Part shown: one piece after another, positions 45,262 through 54,897 of the stretch | Layout: every line of letters begins with the position of its first letter | How positions within the stretch are numbered: the stretch's first letter is position 1 | Origin: Bacilli bacterium | GTDB taxonomy: Bacteria; Bacillota_I; Bacilli_A; RFN20; CAG-826 | Length of the DNA stretch: 64,000 nt | Assembly (NCBI GenBank): GCA_900767825.1 | Contig: CAAGAN010000033.1 | Coordinates: 129,015 to 193,014, forward strand | Reading direction: 5' to 3' | Program-made: the position numbers and the translations under genes | The notes under the pieces: generated by a model | What the model saw: only the letters and a program-made list of their open reading frames with translations | Databases searched by the model: none | Told to the model about the DNA's origin: nothing

Positions 45262-46074
45262 TTATTGAGCAGTAAAGATAGTTAAATCAGGATAGTTAAG
45301 GTCGCATTTATCCCAATCATAGGTAGTATTAGTTTCGACTGAGAATGCAGATCCTTCATTATTTCCAGTAGTCTTCAAAGTAACTAAAACTGGTAAATAG
45401 GAAGCTGTGACCAGCTTGGATTCGCTTGTATAAGACATTGCAGAAGAAGAAAGTTTAGCAAAGGCTTCAACTTTGATATCCCCATCACCTTTTCCTTTAT
45501 AGAACTTATAGGAGGTAGAGGCATTTGATCCACCTGCATCAACGTTAATGTCAATATTGACGCCACTAGCCATTTTTACAATGGAATCATAGATACTGAC
45601 GAACATTTCCTTGAGATCTTCGTTTTCATAGCCGGCTTGATTCATAGCGTTATCAAAGCTAGTATCGACATTAGTTTCGACTTTGGTATAGGATTTGGTT
45701 TCTCCGTCAGACATGGCACTGACAAAGGCATTGTCTTTTACATACATCCAGGTTTCAACATTGGCTGAATCTGAACCGGTTTCGCCAGAAACAGAAGCAT
45801 AAATATAACGATTATCAATGTCGATAGCCGTCTTAATCTCAGCATTACCAGCTGCCATATCTTCATCATATTTGCCAGAAACCTTTGAAGAATTCGAGAT
45901 TGTGAATTTCTTTGGAAGAGTGAAACTATCTTTCTTAACTTCTTCTTTAGCAGCTTTAGCGGATTTAGCAATGGTTTCTTTATCAACTTCTTTATAATCT
46001 GATCCAGGTTCTTTTCCGCAGCTAACTAATAATGTGGCTGCAGGTAATATTAATAATAAACTTTTATTTTTCAT
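45262..46074 (-). CDS. Predicted lipoprotein with Ser/Thr-rich beta domain
   Basis: A 270-aa lipoprotein; lipobox LLVSC with Cys near residue 19, followed by a short charged spacer with AKSAKAAKEEVKK. The mature domain (about 50-270) alternates short beta strands (KVSGKYDED, YIYASVSGETG, SYTKVETNVDTS), reminiscent of small LolA/LppX-like lipid-binding folds, though this is only a shape impression. A GAGGTA SD precedes the ATG. It has its own terminator. Function is unknown. Confidence 0.72.
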   Translation of the reverse strand: MKNKSLLLILPAATLLVSCGKEPGSDYKEVDKETIAKSAKAAKEEVKKDSFTLPKKFTISNSSKVSGKYDEDMAAGNAEIKTAIDIDNRYIYASVSGETGSDSANVETWMYVKDNAFVSAMSDGETKSYTKVETNVDTSFDNAMNQAGYENEDLKEMFVSIYDSIVKMASGVNIDINVDAGGSNASTSYKFYKGKGDGDIKVEAFAKLSSSAMSYTSESKLVTASYLPVLVTLKTTGNNEGSAFSVETNTTYDWDKCDLNYPDLTIFTAQ

Positions 46075-46207
46075 AATTTTTACCTCGGGATTTCATTATA
46101 TATCTTAAATTAAAACTTAAGGAAATAATTTTTATAAAAATAGACAAGGGAATATAAGATGTATATTTTTAGGAAATAGTTAAAGAAAAGTGACTAGAAA
46201 AATGTAT

Positions 46208-46867
46208 TTATTTTTTTGGGTTAGTAAATAAGAAACCGCCCATGGAATAATGCATTTTCTCGGCAAATTCCGAACTAAGGAAAATATCTTTGCTTAAGAA
46301 ACTATGATCTGCACCGCTTTGCTCGTGAAAGAAAAGCTCGAATTTAGTTTTATCTATATACCATTCATCATTAGATAAAGGTATATGGAATACATTTATT
46401 CCTTTACCAAAAGAAAACTTCTTTTGCAGGTTCTTTGTAAATTCATCTTTGTATTTTATTCCTAGATAAGAATCAAAATAAAGACCTTCCTTATCCCTTA
46501 AATAACCATAGTCAGGTTCGCCTATACTTATATCCATTATATACGTGAAAGGTTTTTCTTCGTTATATCTATAAAAGGAAGCCTTCTTATATTTCAAATA
46601 TGTCGCATCAAAGACAAATTCAACTGGCTTTATTAGATTATAGGTAAAGCAAATACCGACTTCATCTAAATCAAGGCTTATTTCTCCTAGAGGATCTTTC
46701 CCATCATTATTTGAATAAATAGAAACTGATTCTCCATAAAGCAAGGAAGGATAATCAGGTGGTATGATCTCTTGCTGAAAAGGCCAGCACGAAGACAAAA
46801 TAGACGTGAATAATAGGCTAGATGCTAGTTTTGTTATCTTAAAATCTTTTAAGTATCTTAACCACAT
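46208..46867 (-). CDS. Predicted lipoprotein, tandem paralogue (downstream copy)
   Basis: A 219-aa lipoprotein; lipobox SILSSC, Cys near residue 26. The mature part shares long identical runs with the upstream gene at 46870 (such as GINVFHIPLSNDEWYIDK), with LLYGES-SIYS, ICFTYNL and EFAEKM also shared. The ATG at 46867 follows a CAAAGGAATAA SD that overlaps the upstream stop. The two form a tandem duplicate expressed as one unit. Function is unknown; no recognised domain. Confidence 0.75.
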   Translation of the reverse strand: MWLRYLKDFKITKLASSLLFTSILSSCWPFQQEIIPPDYPSLLYGESVSIYSNNDGKDPLGEISLDLDEVGICFTYNLIKPVEFVFDATYLKYKKASFYRYNEEKPFTYIMDISIGEPDYGYLRDKEGLYFDSYLGIKYKDEFTKNLQKKFSFGKGINVFHIPLSNDEWYIDKTKFELFFHEQSGADHSFLSKDIFLSSEFAEKMHYSMGGFLFTNPKK

Positions 46868-46869
46868 AG

Positions 46870-47520
46870 TTATTCCTTTGAGCTTGAGTAAGAAAATACA
46901 AATCCAACCCAAGAATAGTACATTTTCTCGGCAAATTCAGGGCTAAGGTATGTCGTGTTACTTAAAAAGGCATTTCCCCAAGAGGACTTCCATTTAAAAA
47001 CCAATTCCAATTCTTTTTTATCTATATACCATTCATCATTAGACAAAGGTATATGGAATACATTTATTCCTTTATCGAAAGAAAACTTCTTTTGCAGGTT
47101 TGATGTAAATTCGTCCTTGTATTTTATCCCTAGGTAGCAATTGAAATAGAAGCCCTCTTTATCCTTTAAATAACCAAAGTTAGGATTTCCCATGTAAATG
47201 TAATAACCAGAAACAATGCATTCGTTGTCATCATTTTTATAAAAAGAGGCATTTTTGTATTTTAAATAGGTCGCATCAAAAAGGAATTCGAACGGTTTTA
47301 CTAGGTTATAGGTGAAACAAATCCCGATATCATCTAAATCAATAGATACTTCTCCAAGACAATCATTCCCGTCTTCATCTGAATAAATAGAGATAGATTC
47401 TCCATAAAGCAAATGTTGGGTCGGAGGAATTCCTCTTTGTGTTTTAGGAAAAACAAAGCCACATGAAGAGAGAATGAATGTAAGCAATAAGCTCGATATT
47501 ATCTTTGCTTTAAACTTCAT
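46870..47520 (-). CDS. Predicted lipoprotein, tandem paralogue (upstream copy)
   Basis: A 216-aa lipoprotein; lipobox FILSSC, Cys near residue 20. It is closely related to the 46208 protein over the full mature part. An AAGGAG SD lies immediately before the ATG at 47520, five codons after a possible GTG. The two copies differ mainly around residues 105-120 and near the C-terminus. Function is unknown. Confidence 0.75.
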   Translation of the reverse strand: MKFKAKIISSLLLTFILSSCGFVFPKTQRGIPPTQHLLYGESISIYSDEDGNDCLGEVSIDLDDIGICFTYNLVKPFEFLFDATYLKYKNASFYKNDDNECIVSGYYIYMGNPNFGYLKDKEGFYFNCYLGIKYKDEFTSNLQKKFSFDKGINVFHIPLSNDEWYIDKKELELVFKWKSSWGNAFLSNTTYLSPEFAEKMYYSWVGFVFSYSSSKE

Positions 47521-47613
47521 AAGTCTCCTTTTCACTGAACTCTTTTGCTAATTAGATTATAGCAACCAAAAAATATATAGCCACTTCTATCGATCCTTAT
47601 AGACTTAAAAGAA

Positions 47614-48513
47614 TCATTCATATTCACATTGACGGATGGTGAGTTTAGAAATATTGAAATTGAATTCCTGGTTATTTTTATATGGGGCTTGGTTAAGCCT
47701 GAATTCAAAATAAGATACATTATCAGCAGGAGTAATATAAATCTTTACTTCCCCATTATTTAATATGGTCGAACAGTATTTATCTCCAAAATAGGTATCG
47801 GTTTTAATTAGTTCAGCTGTTTTAGAAAATGAATAAATTGTGAATAATGGCTTATCTTTCTTTGGGTTTTTACCTTGTGTCCCATGATTAGCAGATACTT
47901 TAAACCTAAATTCGATTTTCTTATTGCTAACTAAGCAAGGGGATTGGATACCAACTTGACTTTTGCCATTATAATGTTTATCAAAATAATCCATCTTCAA
48001 GCCATTAACATCAGGATTATCTTCGTTATATTCATATTTTTTGGGGCCTGGTCTATCATATTTTGAGTTTCCATAAATTAGAGAAAACCCTCCTCCAATT
48101 GGAGAAGAAGAATATTCGCTTGTATCAAAAGTGTAGTATTGTCCGCTATAATCGAATGGATCATTATAATTAGATGGGACGTCAATTCGCTTTGATCCAT
48201 CTGGATTATTCCCGCTTACTTCAGGGTCATTATCTATATCTGAACTAGAAGATTGGCTAGTTGAACTAGAAGAGCTTGAACTAATCGAAGACTCTTGACT
48301 ACTTGAAATAGATTCTTTGCTACTAATACTAGATTCGCTAGAAGTAAGACTACTTTCGGTTGATTCAATTTCTGAAGTAGATGTGTTTAGCAAAGAACTA
48401 TCATTAGAAGAAAGTTCGCTTGAAGTTAACTTGCTACTAGAACTACTTAAATCATGTTTGCAAGAGGCTAATAATAAAGAAAACAAGAGTAAGGAAAATG
48501 ATTTTTTATTCAT
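47614..48513 (-). CDS. Ser-rich lipoprotein with C-terminal beta domain
   Basis: A 299-aa lipoprotein; lipobox LLASC with Cys near residue 18. Residues about 23-93 are a Ser/Thr/Glu-rich, probably extended linker. The C-terminal domain (about 110-299) has regular strands (KIEFRFKVSANHGTQGKN, VKIYITPADNVSYFEFRLNQAP). This could be a ligand-binding or carbohydrate-binding module, which is inference. The start overlaps the rimO end by 8 nt, so translation may depend on rimO. Confidence 0.72.
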   Translation of the reverse strand: MNKKSFSLLLFSLLLASCKHDLSSSSSKLTSSELSSNDSSLLNTSTSEIESTESSLTSSESSISSKESISSSQESSISSSSSSSTSQSSSSDIDNDPEVSGNNPDGSKRIDVPSNYNDPFDYSGQYYTFDTSEYSSSPIGGGFSLIYGNSKYDRPGPKKYEYNEDNPDVNGLKMDYFDKHYNGKSQVGIQSPCLVSNKKIEFRFKVSANHGTQGKNPKKDKPLFTIYSFSKTAELIKTDTYFGDKYCSTILNNGEVKIYITPADNVSYFEFRLNQAPYKNNQEFNFNISKLTIRQCEYE

Positions 48514-49801
48514 TTATTAGTTCACCTGCTAAATCATAAGTAAAAGCAGATGTAATCTTAACTTTTACTATATCACCTTCAGCTAAATCCCTATCTGATT
48601 TGAAATAGATATTCCCATCAATTTCATCTGGGGCGTTCCAAGTTGACCTAAGCATATAAGTCCCATCGCTTAACCTAGAAGAAATGACGATGCCTTCGAA
48701 AGTTTTGCCAACTTGGGACAAGGCTTTCTTAAATGAAATGACTTGCTGCAATTTCATTAATTCGTCTTTTCTTTTCTTTTTGATAGATTCTTTTATTTGG
48801 TTAGGATAAGAATAAGATGCAGTACCTTCTTCTCTAGAATAGGTAAAGCAACCCATATGGTCGAATTCGACTTCATTAAGGAATTCTTTTGTTTCTTCTA
48901 GGTCTGCTTCATTTTCTCCAGGGAAGCCTGCGATTAATGTAGTTCTTAAAATGGCATCAGGGCAAATTTCCTTGATGTCTTTGAATAGCTTCCTCATCTG
49001 AGCCATATCACCGTGCCTATTCATTAATTTAAGGAGATGGTCAGAAGCACATTGGACAGGTATATCAAAATAATGGGCAATTTGCTTACTTGAAGCAATA
49101 TGTTTAATTAATTCAAGGCTAATCTCGCTTGGATAAAGGTAAAGCAACCTAATCGAATAGAAGCCAATATCTTCTAAAGATTTCAATAAATCGACAATAT
49201 CAGGCTTTTTGGAAGGGAAATCAATTCCATAGATTGTTGTATCTTGGCTAATCAAGGAGATTTCTTTTACTCCTTTTTCTTTTAATAATTTAGCCTCTTC
49301 AATTACTTCTTCAAATGGACGAGATTTGAATCTACCCCTAATATAAGGAATCGCACAGAAGGAACAGAAATTATCACATCCTTCTGAAATCCTTAGATAT
49401 GCTGAATAAGAAGATGAAGACAAGACTCTCCTAAAGGAAGAAAATGGAAGGATATCGTTAATTCCAGTTACTTCAATTAGTTTTTCCTTTAGATTTGAAT
49501 AAGAAGAAATTGGTATAAAGGCATCGACTTCAGGAAGTTCTTTCTTTAATTCCCCTTCATAACGTTCAACTAGACATCCCACTACAATAAGCTTTGCATC
49601 ATATTTAGCCATTTCGAGTATCGTATTTATCGATTCTTTTTTGGCACTAGAAATGAAGCCGCATGTATTGACGATTATAAAATCCGCTTCTTTTGGGGAA
49701 GAAGTTATTTCAAAGCTAGGAGTGTCAAACATCCCTAATATCGATTCAGAATCAATAAGGTTTTTCGCGCATCCTAGCGAGACGATGCCGACTTTCTTCA
49801 T
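48506..49801 (-). CDS. rimO: Ribosomal protein S12 methylthiotransferase RimO
   Basis: A 431-aa radical SAM/Fe-S methylthiotransferase. The N-terminal MTTase cysteines are in VSLGCAKNLIDSE, VNTCGFI and VVGCLVER; the radical SAM cluster is CDNFCSFCAIPYIRG. A TRAM domain closes the protein. The GCAKN opening and ribosomal S12-type segment favour RimO over MiaB. It adds methylthio to Asp of S12. It overlaps malQ by one base (TAATG) and the Ser-rich lipoprotein by 8 nt. Confidence 0.93.
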   Translation of the reverse strand: MKKVGIVSLGCAKNLIDSESILGMFDTPSFEITSSPKEADFIIVNTCGFISSAKKESINTILEMAKYDAKLIVVGCLVERYEGELKKELPEVDAFIPISSYSNLKEKLIEVTGINDILPFSSFRRVLSSSSYSAYLRISEGCDNFCSFCAIPYIRGRFKSRPFEEVIEEAKLLKEKGVKEISLISQDTTIYGIDFPSKKPDIVDLLKSLEDIGFYSIRLLYLYPSEISLELIKHIASSKQIAHYFDIPVQCASDHLLKLMNRHGDMAQMRKLFKDIKEICPDAILRTTLIAGFPGENEADLEETKEFLNEVEFDHMGCFTYSREEGTASYSYPNQIKESIKKKRKDELMKLQQVISFKKALSQVGKTFEGIVISSRLSDGTYMLRSTWNAPDEIDGNIYFKSDRDLAEGDIVKVKITSAFTYDLAGELINE

Positions 49802-51270
49802 TATCTATTATCCTTCTTTAGTTCTTCTTTATATTCTTTTAAAGCCTCGAATAGGTCTTTGTTATCTTTTAGTTTATAAGTCCAGTTGCGGTCATCGACA
49901 ATTCCTGGAACATTGATTCTAGAATAGCTATCTTCATTAAGTAGGTCTTCCGCCATCAAAAGGACATATTTTGCATCTTTCCTTAAAGCAAATTTGATTA
50001 AGGAAGATACATAATTGACTCTGTCTAAACCCATGTTGGATAAGGCATCTAGCCACCTATTTCTTTCATATTCATCTAAGGAAGCAACATAAGAATATGT
50101 CGTATCGTTATCATGTGTCCCTAGATAGACAACTGAATTATAGGCATTGTATCCACTCTTATTTTCTAGCACATCATCATGGAAAGTGAATTGGATAACA
50201 TTCATTCCGGGAAGGTTATAATGGTCACGTAATACCAAAACTTCATTACGTAAATCACCTAAATCCTCGGCGATTATTTCTATATTAGGATAGGAAGCAA
50301 ATAACTTATCAAAGAATTCATATCCAGGTGCTTCAATCCAATTTCCCTCTATGGCAGTTGGGCAACTTGAAGGAATCTTCCAATAGGTATCGAAAGCACG
50401 GAAATGATCTAGACGGATGATGTCATATAATTTGGCATTCAAGGCAATACGGTTAATTAAGAATGAGAATCCGTTTTGCTTGAATTTATCCCAGTTATAA
50501 ATAGGATTACCCCATCTTTGGCCAGTCGCAGAGAAATAATCTGGCGGTACCCCTGCTATAAAAGTAGGTTGCTTAGTAACTGGGTCTAGTAAGAATGAAT
50601 CTTGATCGCTCCAGACATCGCAAGAATCAAAGCCAACATAAAAAGGAATGTCTCCGATAATGCGAATTCCGTTAGAAAGGGCAAATTCATGAAGGGAATT
50701 CCATTGGCTATATAATTTCATCTGTAGCCAGATATGAAAATTAACCATACCCTTTTCTTTATTATTTAGATTATATGGATTAGAAACATAGTCCTGTTTC
50801 CTTTTTTCCCAGTGGTCCCAGCTTCTATTATCTTCGTCTTTAAAAGTAGCAAAGACGGCATAATTAGCTACCCAAGAGTTACTTTTCTTAAATTCGTCCA
50901 TTGCCTTCTTGGCTTTGTTTTTATCCTTTAAGTAGGCTTTATAGGCGTATTCGCGTTTTATTTCCCTGGCCTTTTCATAACTAACTTTATCACTAATAGG
51001 AGCCTTTTTAGGTAGAGAAGATAATAACCCTTCTTTCTTTAAAGACTCTAAATCTAGATATAATTCATCTAGAGCAAAAGAAGAAAATGGCTGGTAAGGA
51101 GAATGCCCAAACCCTAATGGATTTAAAGGCAAAATCTGCCATAACTTGAATCCGTTTTCCTTTAGATTCTTGATAAGGGAATAACCATCCTTCCCAAAAT
51201 CCCCAATCCCATAATCGCCCTTTAAGGCTGAAATTGGTAACAATAATCCTGCTTGTCTAATTTTTTCCAT
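49801..51270 (-). CDS. malQ: 4-alpha-glucanotransferase (amylomaltase)
   Basis: A 489-aa GH77 enzyme that disproportionates maltodextrins. Signatures are IIGDIPFYVGFDSCDVW, IRLDHFRAFDTYWKIP (catalytic Asp), AEDLG and a following VLYLGTHDNDT. Length is typical. An AAAGGTG SD precedes the ATG. With the pullulanase gene far upstream it would process branched and linear dextrins. It heads a short segment with rimO just downstream. Confidence 0.95.
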   Translation of the reverse strand: MEKIRQAGLLLPISALKGDYGIGDFGKDGYSLIKNLKENGFKLWQILPLNPLGFGHSPYQPFSSFALDELYLDLESLKKEGLLSSLPKKAPISDKVSYEKAREIKREYAYKAYLKDKNKAKKAMDEFKKSNSWVANYAVFATFKDEDNRSWDHWEKRKQDYVSNPYNLNNKEKGMVNFHIWLQMKLYSQWNSLHEFALSNGIRIIGDIPFYVGFDSCDVWSDQDSFLLDPVTKQPTFIAGVPPDYFSATGQRWGNPIYNWDKFKQNGFSFLINRIALNAKLYDIIRLDHFRAFDTYWKIPSSCPTAIEGNWIEAPGYEFFDKLFASYPNIEIIAEDLGDLRNEVLVLRDHYNLPGMNVIQFTFHDDVLENKSGYNAYNSVVYLGTHDNDTTYSYVASLDEYERNRWLDALSNMGLDRVNYVSSLIKFALRKDAKYVLLMAEDLLNEDSYSRINVPGIVDDRNWTYKLKDNKDLFEALKEYKEELKKDNR

Positions 51271-51346
51271 TCTAAAAACACCTTTCTAGAAACTCTTATA
51301 TTTTATATAAGAAAGAAGAACAATTAAACTATATTAAATATAAATT

Positions 51347-52237
51347 CTAACAATTTCTTTCAATTTTTCTCATCTTATATTTCATTTTTATCCATTCTAT
51401 GTCTAGTTTCATCCTTCTATTTTCAAAAGGAAGTGCTAGTAATGGACCTAATAATAATGTTCCGATTGTATATGGAATAAATAAATATAAGACAGGAGTA
51501 AATTTAATAACCCCATTTACATAATAAGTCTGTAGATATGGAATTAACATTGGATAAAATGGTCCTAATATCTTATCCATATCTGGAGTTGGGCCAAATG
51601 GAAGAGAAGAATTTAATAGTGGATTGCCTCTATCTAAAAATTCATTCCAAGGCAACTTGTATAAAATTAGATTAAGCAAACATGCATTAGCTACTAAAAT
51701 AGCTTCCACCGCCATAAACATAAATGGCATCGCGATTAACCGATGGTAATTTAACTCATGGAACCCAGAATCTACTTCTAGATATCCAATAATTAATAAA
51801 GGTATATGGCAAATATAGAACCTAGATACTTCTAGGAAATTCTCTAGTTCACCTAAATCAAGTCCAAAGGCACTTGTTGGACATAAAAAAACAAGCAAAG
51901 AAGATATTATCCCCATGTAGAAAAGATAATCCTTCATGTATTTATTGCCCCACTTAATGATAAATGGGGATGCCATTATCAAGAAAGCGCAGAGATTTTC
52001 AGCAGTAGATCTGCCTAGCCCCATTGGCCAAGAAGCAACATAGAATGGATTTAGTTGTTTTACAAAATGAAGGGCAAAATTACTCCACGCCAAAACCGAA
52101 ATAAAGCGGTAAGTCCAATCCTTGCCAAAACGTCTAGAAAGGAAAGTAGAGACAACAAAACAAACACAAATGAGCGCAATGAAAAGAAAGTAAGGGAAAT
52201 TGAAAAGTTCGACTTTTAGGTATAAATTCCCCCACAT
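51347..52237 (-). CDS. YwaF-like (TIGR02206 family) membrane protein
   Basis: A 296-aa integral membrane protein with about seven helices. The pattern of conserved Trp and Pro (SWPMGLGRSTAENLCAFL near residue 70) and the LDLGELE/HIPLL segments resembles YwaF/TIGR02206 proteins of unknown function. It lies 7 nt after galK in the same direction. Function is not known; the family is sometimes seen near sugar-metabolism genes. Confidence 0.6.
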   Translation of the reverse strand: MWGNLYLKVELFNFPYFLFIALICVCFVVSTFLSRRFGKDWTYRFISVLAWSNFALHFVKQLNPFYVASWPMGLGRSTAENLCAFLIMASPFIIKWGNKYMKDYLFYMGIISSLLVFLCPTSAFGLDLGELENFLEVSRFYICHIPLLIIGYLEVDSGFHELNYHRLIAMPFMFMAVEAILVANACLLNLILYKLPWNEFLDRGNPLLNSSLPFGPTPDMDKILGPFYPMLIPYLQTYYVNGVIKFTPVLYLFIPYTIGTLLLGPLLALPFENRRMKLDIEWIKMKYKMRKIERNC

Positions 52238-52243
52238 ATATAT

Positions 52244-53413
52244 TTACCTTATTACTTTTGGCCCACCTTCGACTATATTGACATTCTTGACGTTTTTAGC
52301 CCCATAATGTCCTATAGCCTCAGCCATGTAGGTATTTAATTCGCTAGGGAAAGTAAAGGCAATGATGCTACCGGCAAATCCTCCGCCCATGATACGTTCG
52401 GCCCCATTGCCTAGATATGGGCGAAGTATATCCAAAGCTTCTTGAGGAGAACCTTTATATTGCCCTGGAACCATTGTATTTTGTAACATGGTCGAAGAGG
52501 AATAACCACTAGAATTGACGGCATCCAAGAAACAATTTACATCATTAATCTTCAAGGCTTCCTTAGCCTTTATTACTCTTTCGTTTTCTTCAAAATAATG
52601 GGTAGCCCTCATCTTGGCTAATTCGCTTACTCCCCTATTTGGTTTAGTGATTTTATCAAAGAAAGTTTGCTTTGATACCATTCTTAGATAAGGTACATCA
52701 AATACATTTTGGGCGACAAGTTTCATATCTTCCCCAATCGAAGCATATAAAGGGGTCAAGTTGGCATGGCTTCCACCCGTATTGATTAAGACTACCTTTA
52801 AAGGCATATTGAACGGAACTACTTCTGTAACTGGATTTTCTAGCGATTCAAAGTCAACATAGATCATCCCTCCGAAACTAGTTCCGATTTGGTCTAATAA
52901 TCCACATGGCTTGCCAAAATAGACATTCTCGGCATATTTGCCAATCTTAGCCATTTGCAAGGGGGTAATCCTATCTTCGTTATAAAGCATTGAAACGATT
53001 TTAACGATTAAAGATTCATAGCAGGCGCTAGAAGAAACTCCAGCACCAGGGAAAATATCAGAAACGAAGGCACCTTTGAATCCGCCAATGTTGAATCCAA
53101 GTTCCTTGCATTTAGACAAAACTCCCTTAACAAGGGCTTTTGAAGTCCCGTATTCATCTTTATTAGGAGTCAAATCATTTATATCGAACTTAATCTTCTT
53201 ATAACCTTGGGAAATAACTTCGATACTCCCATCATCGGTTTTAGAGAAAGCTCCAGTTATACCCATATCGACCCCACCTACTAGGCAAAGTCCATGGTTA
53301 TGGTCGGTATGGTTTCCTAGAATCTCAAGTCTACCATGAGAAAAAACGATATGTTCTGGGGATAAGAAGAAATTAGATACAAATAATTCTTCGGCATTCG
53401 CGGTATAAATCAT
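52244..53413 (-). CDS. galK: Galactokinase
   Basis: A 389-aa GHMP kinase producing galactose-1-phosphate. The galactokinase signature GRLEILGNHTDHNHG is at residues about 27-41, the ATP loop is FPGAGVSSSACYESL near 120, and the C-terminal motif is GGGFAGSIIAF. The start overlaps the galT stop in ATGA. It is the second kinase step of the Leloir pathway after the GalM gene upstream. Confidence 0.96.
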   Translation of the reverse strand: MIYTANAEELFVSNFFLSPEHIVFSHGRLEILGNHTDHNHGLCLVGGVDMGITGAFSKTDDGSIEVISQGYKKIKFDINDLTPNKDEYGTSKALVKGVLSKCKELGFNIGGFKGAFVSDIFPGAGVSSSACYESLIVKIVSMLYNEDRITPLQMAKIGKYAENVYFGKPCGLLDQIGTSFGGMIYVDFESLENPVTEVVPFNMPLKVVLINTGGSHANLTPLYASIGEDMKLVAQNVFDVPYLRMVSKQTFFDKITKPNRGVSELAKMRATHYFEENERVIKAKEALKINDVNCFLDAVNSSGYSSSTMLQNTMVPGQYKGSPQEALDILRPYLGNGAERIMGGGFAGSIIAFTFPSELNTYMAEAIGHYGAKNVKNVNIVEGGPKVIR

Positions 53414-54894
53414 CTTAAGGCTCCTTCTATGAAGGACTTGAATTCCTTCATGTCTAATTCATTATCTTTGAAGACTGCTACATTTTTCAATATATTGCGG
53501 CAAATATCGGCAATATATTCTCTTGAGGTAATCTTTTCGTTCCTCATTCTATCTAGCATGTCGGTGAATATATCTAGATCAGGGTAGAGTTTTATTGCCT
53601 CTATATTGCTTAATCCTTTTTCGATACATTCTTCCACTTCTTTAGATTGTCTAACTAATCTAGCTGGAAGGATGAAATAGCCAGCTGCTTCGATTAACCC
53701 AATTCCTTCATGCTTGATATGGGCATATTCAGGATGGGCATGGAAGATACCGGTAGGATATTTTTCATCGCACCTATTGTTACGGAGAATGATATACATC
53801 TCGTATTTATCATCTACTTTCCTAACAATTGGGGTAACAGTAGAATGCTTGATATCCCCTTCATAGGAAATGATATCTAGTTCCTTATTATCATAATGCC
53901 TCCAGGCTTCTTCTATTTTTGAGGCAGCATCCAATATATCTTCTTTGGAAGATGATACTAATTTAATGACTGAATCATAGAAATCCAATATGGATATCTT
54001 TAATCCATTTTCATCCTTAATCACGATTCTATCTTTAGCCTTCATCAAAGGCATGACATGGGCGCCACCCTGGAAATGTTCATGGTTAAGAATAGAACCT
54101 CCAACAATAGGAAGATCGCTATTTGAGCCGATGAAATAATGAGGGAATAAATCGACAATATCGAATAATCTCCTAAATATTCTAGGAGATATTTCCATGA
54201 ATACATGCTTTTCATAGAAGGCAATGCAGTGATTTGAATAATAAACATATGGGGAGAATTGAAGGAACCATTTCTCTCCTTCTAAATCCAAATCAATATA
54301 ACGTATATTTTCCCTAGCAGGATGCTTTTCATTACCCTTGAATCCGATATTTTCCTTACATAATAAGCATTTAGGATAGCCAGTTGATTTAGAACCTACT
54401 AATTTAGCAATGTCCTTATTATTCTTTTCTGGTTTAGATAAATTAATGGAAATATCTAAGGATGGTCCATCTTTGTAATTGGCCTCGAATACTATATTTT
54501 TATCTACTTTTGATTTGGCAATGTAGTTATTCTCGATGCTTAGATTATATAGATAATCAGTCGCTTCTTTTGCCTTTCCTTGATTGATTAAGGAATGGCA
54601 ATACCTATTGACATAGGATGGAGTTGGGCTAACTAAACCAAAGCAATAGGTTGCCTCTAGTTCGGCATCATGACTATTTAATCCAGATTCGATAAAATCA
54701 TTAACCAATGAATCAAATATCTCATCTGGTAACTTCAAGGAATCGATATGGTCTTTTTCTAATTCACCTTCAAAAGGAGTATCTAGATTATATTTGCCTA
54801 GCAATAAGTTCCTATAATAATCGACATCTTCGTTTTTTAAATCAAGATGGCTAGAAGCAAATAATAGAAGTTCTTCAATTGATTTATTTAGCAT
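53410..54894 (-). CDS. galT: UDP-glucose--hexose-1-phosphate uridylyltransferase (Firmicute type)
   Basis: A 494-aa class II GalT. The HEHFQGG active-site segment is near residue 280 and the CLLCKENIGF cysteine segment near 180. Length (about 490) and sequence match the Firmicute type rather than the shorter HIT-fold enzyme of Escherichia coli. It converts Gal-1-P and UDP-Glc to UDP-Gal and Glc-1-P. It overlaps galK and follows galM by 3 nt, so the whole Leloir block is coupled. Confidence 0.95.
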   Translation of the reverse strand: MLNKSIEELLLFASSHLDLKNEDVDYYRNLLLGKYNLDTPFEGELEKDHIDSLKLPDEIFDSLVNDFIESGLNSHDAELEATYCFGLVSPTPSYVNRYCHSLINQGKAKEATDYLYNLSIENNYIAKSKVDKNIVFEANYKDGPSLDISINLSKPEKNNKDIAKLVGSKSTGYPKCLLCKENIGFKGNEKHPARENIRYIDLDLEGEKWFLQFSPYVYYSNHCIAFYEKHVFMEISPRIFRRLFDIVDLFPHYFIGSNSDLPIVGGSILNHEHFQGGAHVMPLMKAKDRIVIKDENGLKISILDFYDSVIKLVSSSKEDILDAASKIEEAWRHYDNKELDIISYEGDIKHSTVTPIVRKVDDKYEMYIILRNNRCDEKYPTGIFHAHPEYAHIKHEGIGLIEAAGYFILPARLVRQSKEVEECIEKGLSNIEAIKLYPDLDIFTDMLDRMRNEKITSREYIADICRNILKNVAVFKDNELDMKEFKSFIEGALR

Positions 54895-54897
54895 TAT

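Noticed and set aside
45231..45275. An AAAGGAGG perfect SD followed by an ATG and a six-codon frame on the plus strand.
   Set aside because: The frame is only six codons and lies over the end of a lipoprotein gene on the other strand. Its complement CCTCCTTTC resembles the anti-SD, which may be chance. I saw no promoter or conserved structure.
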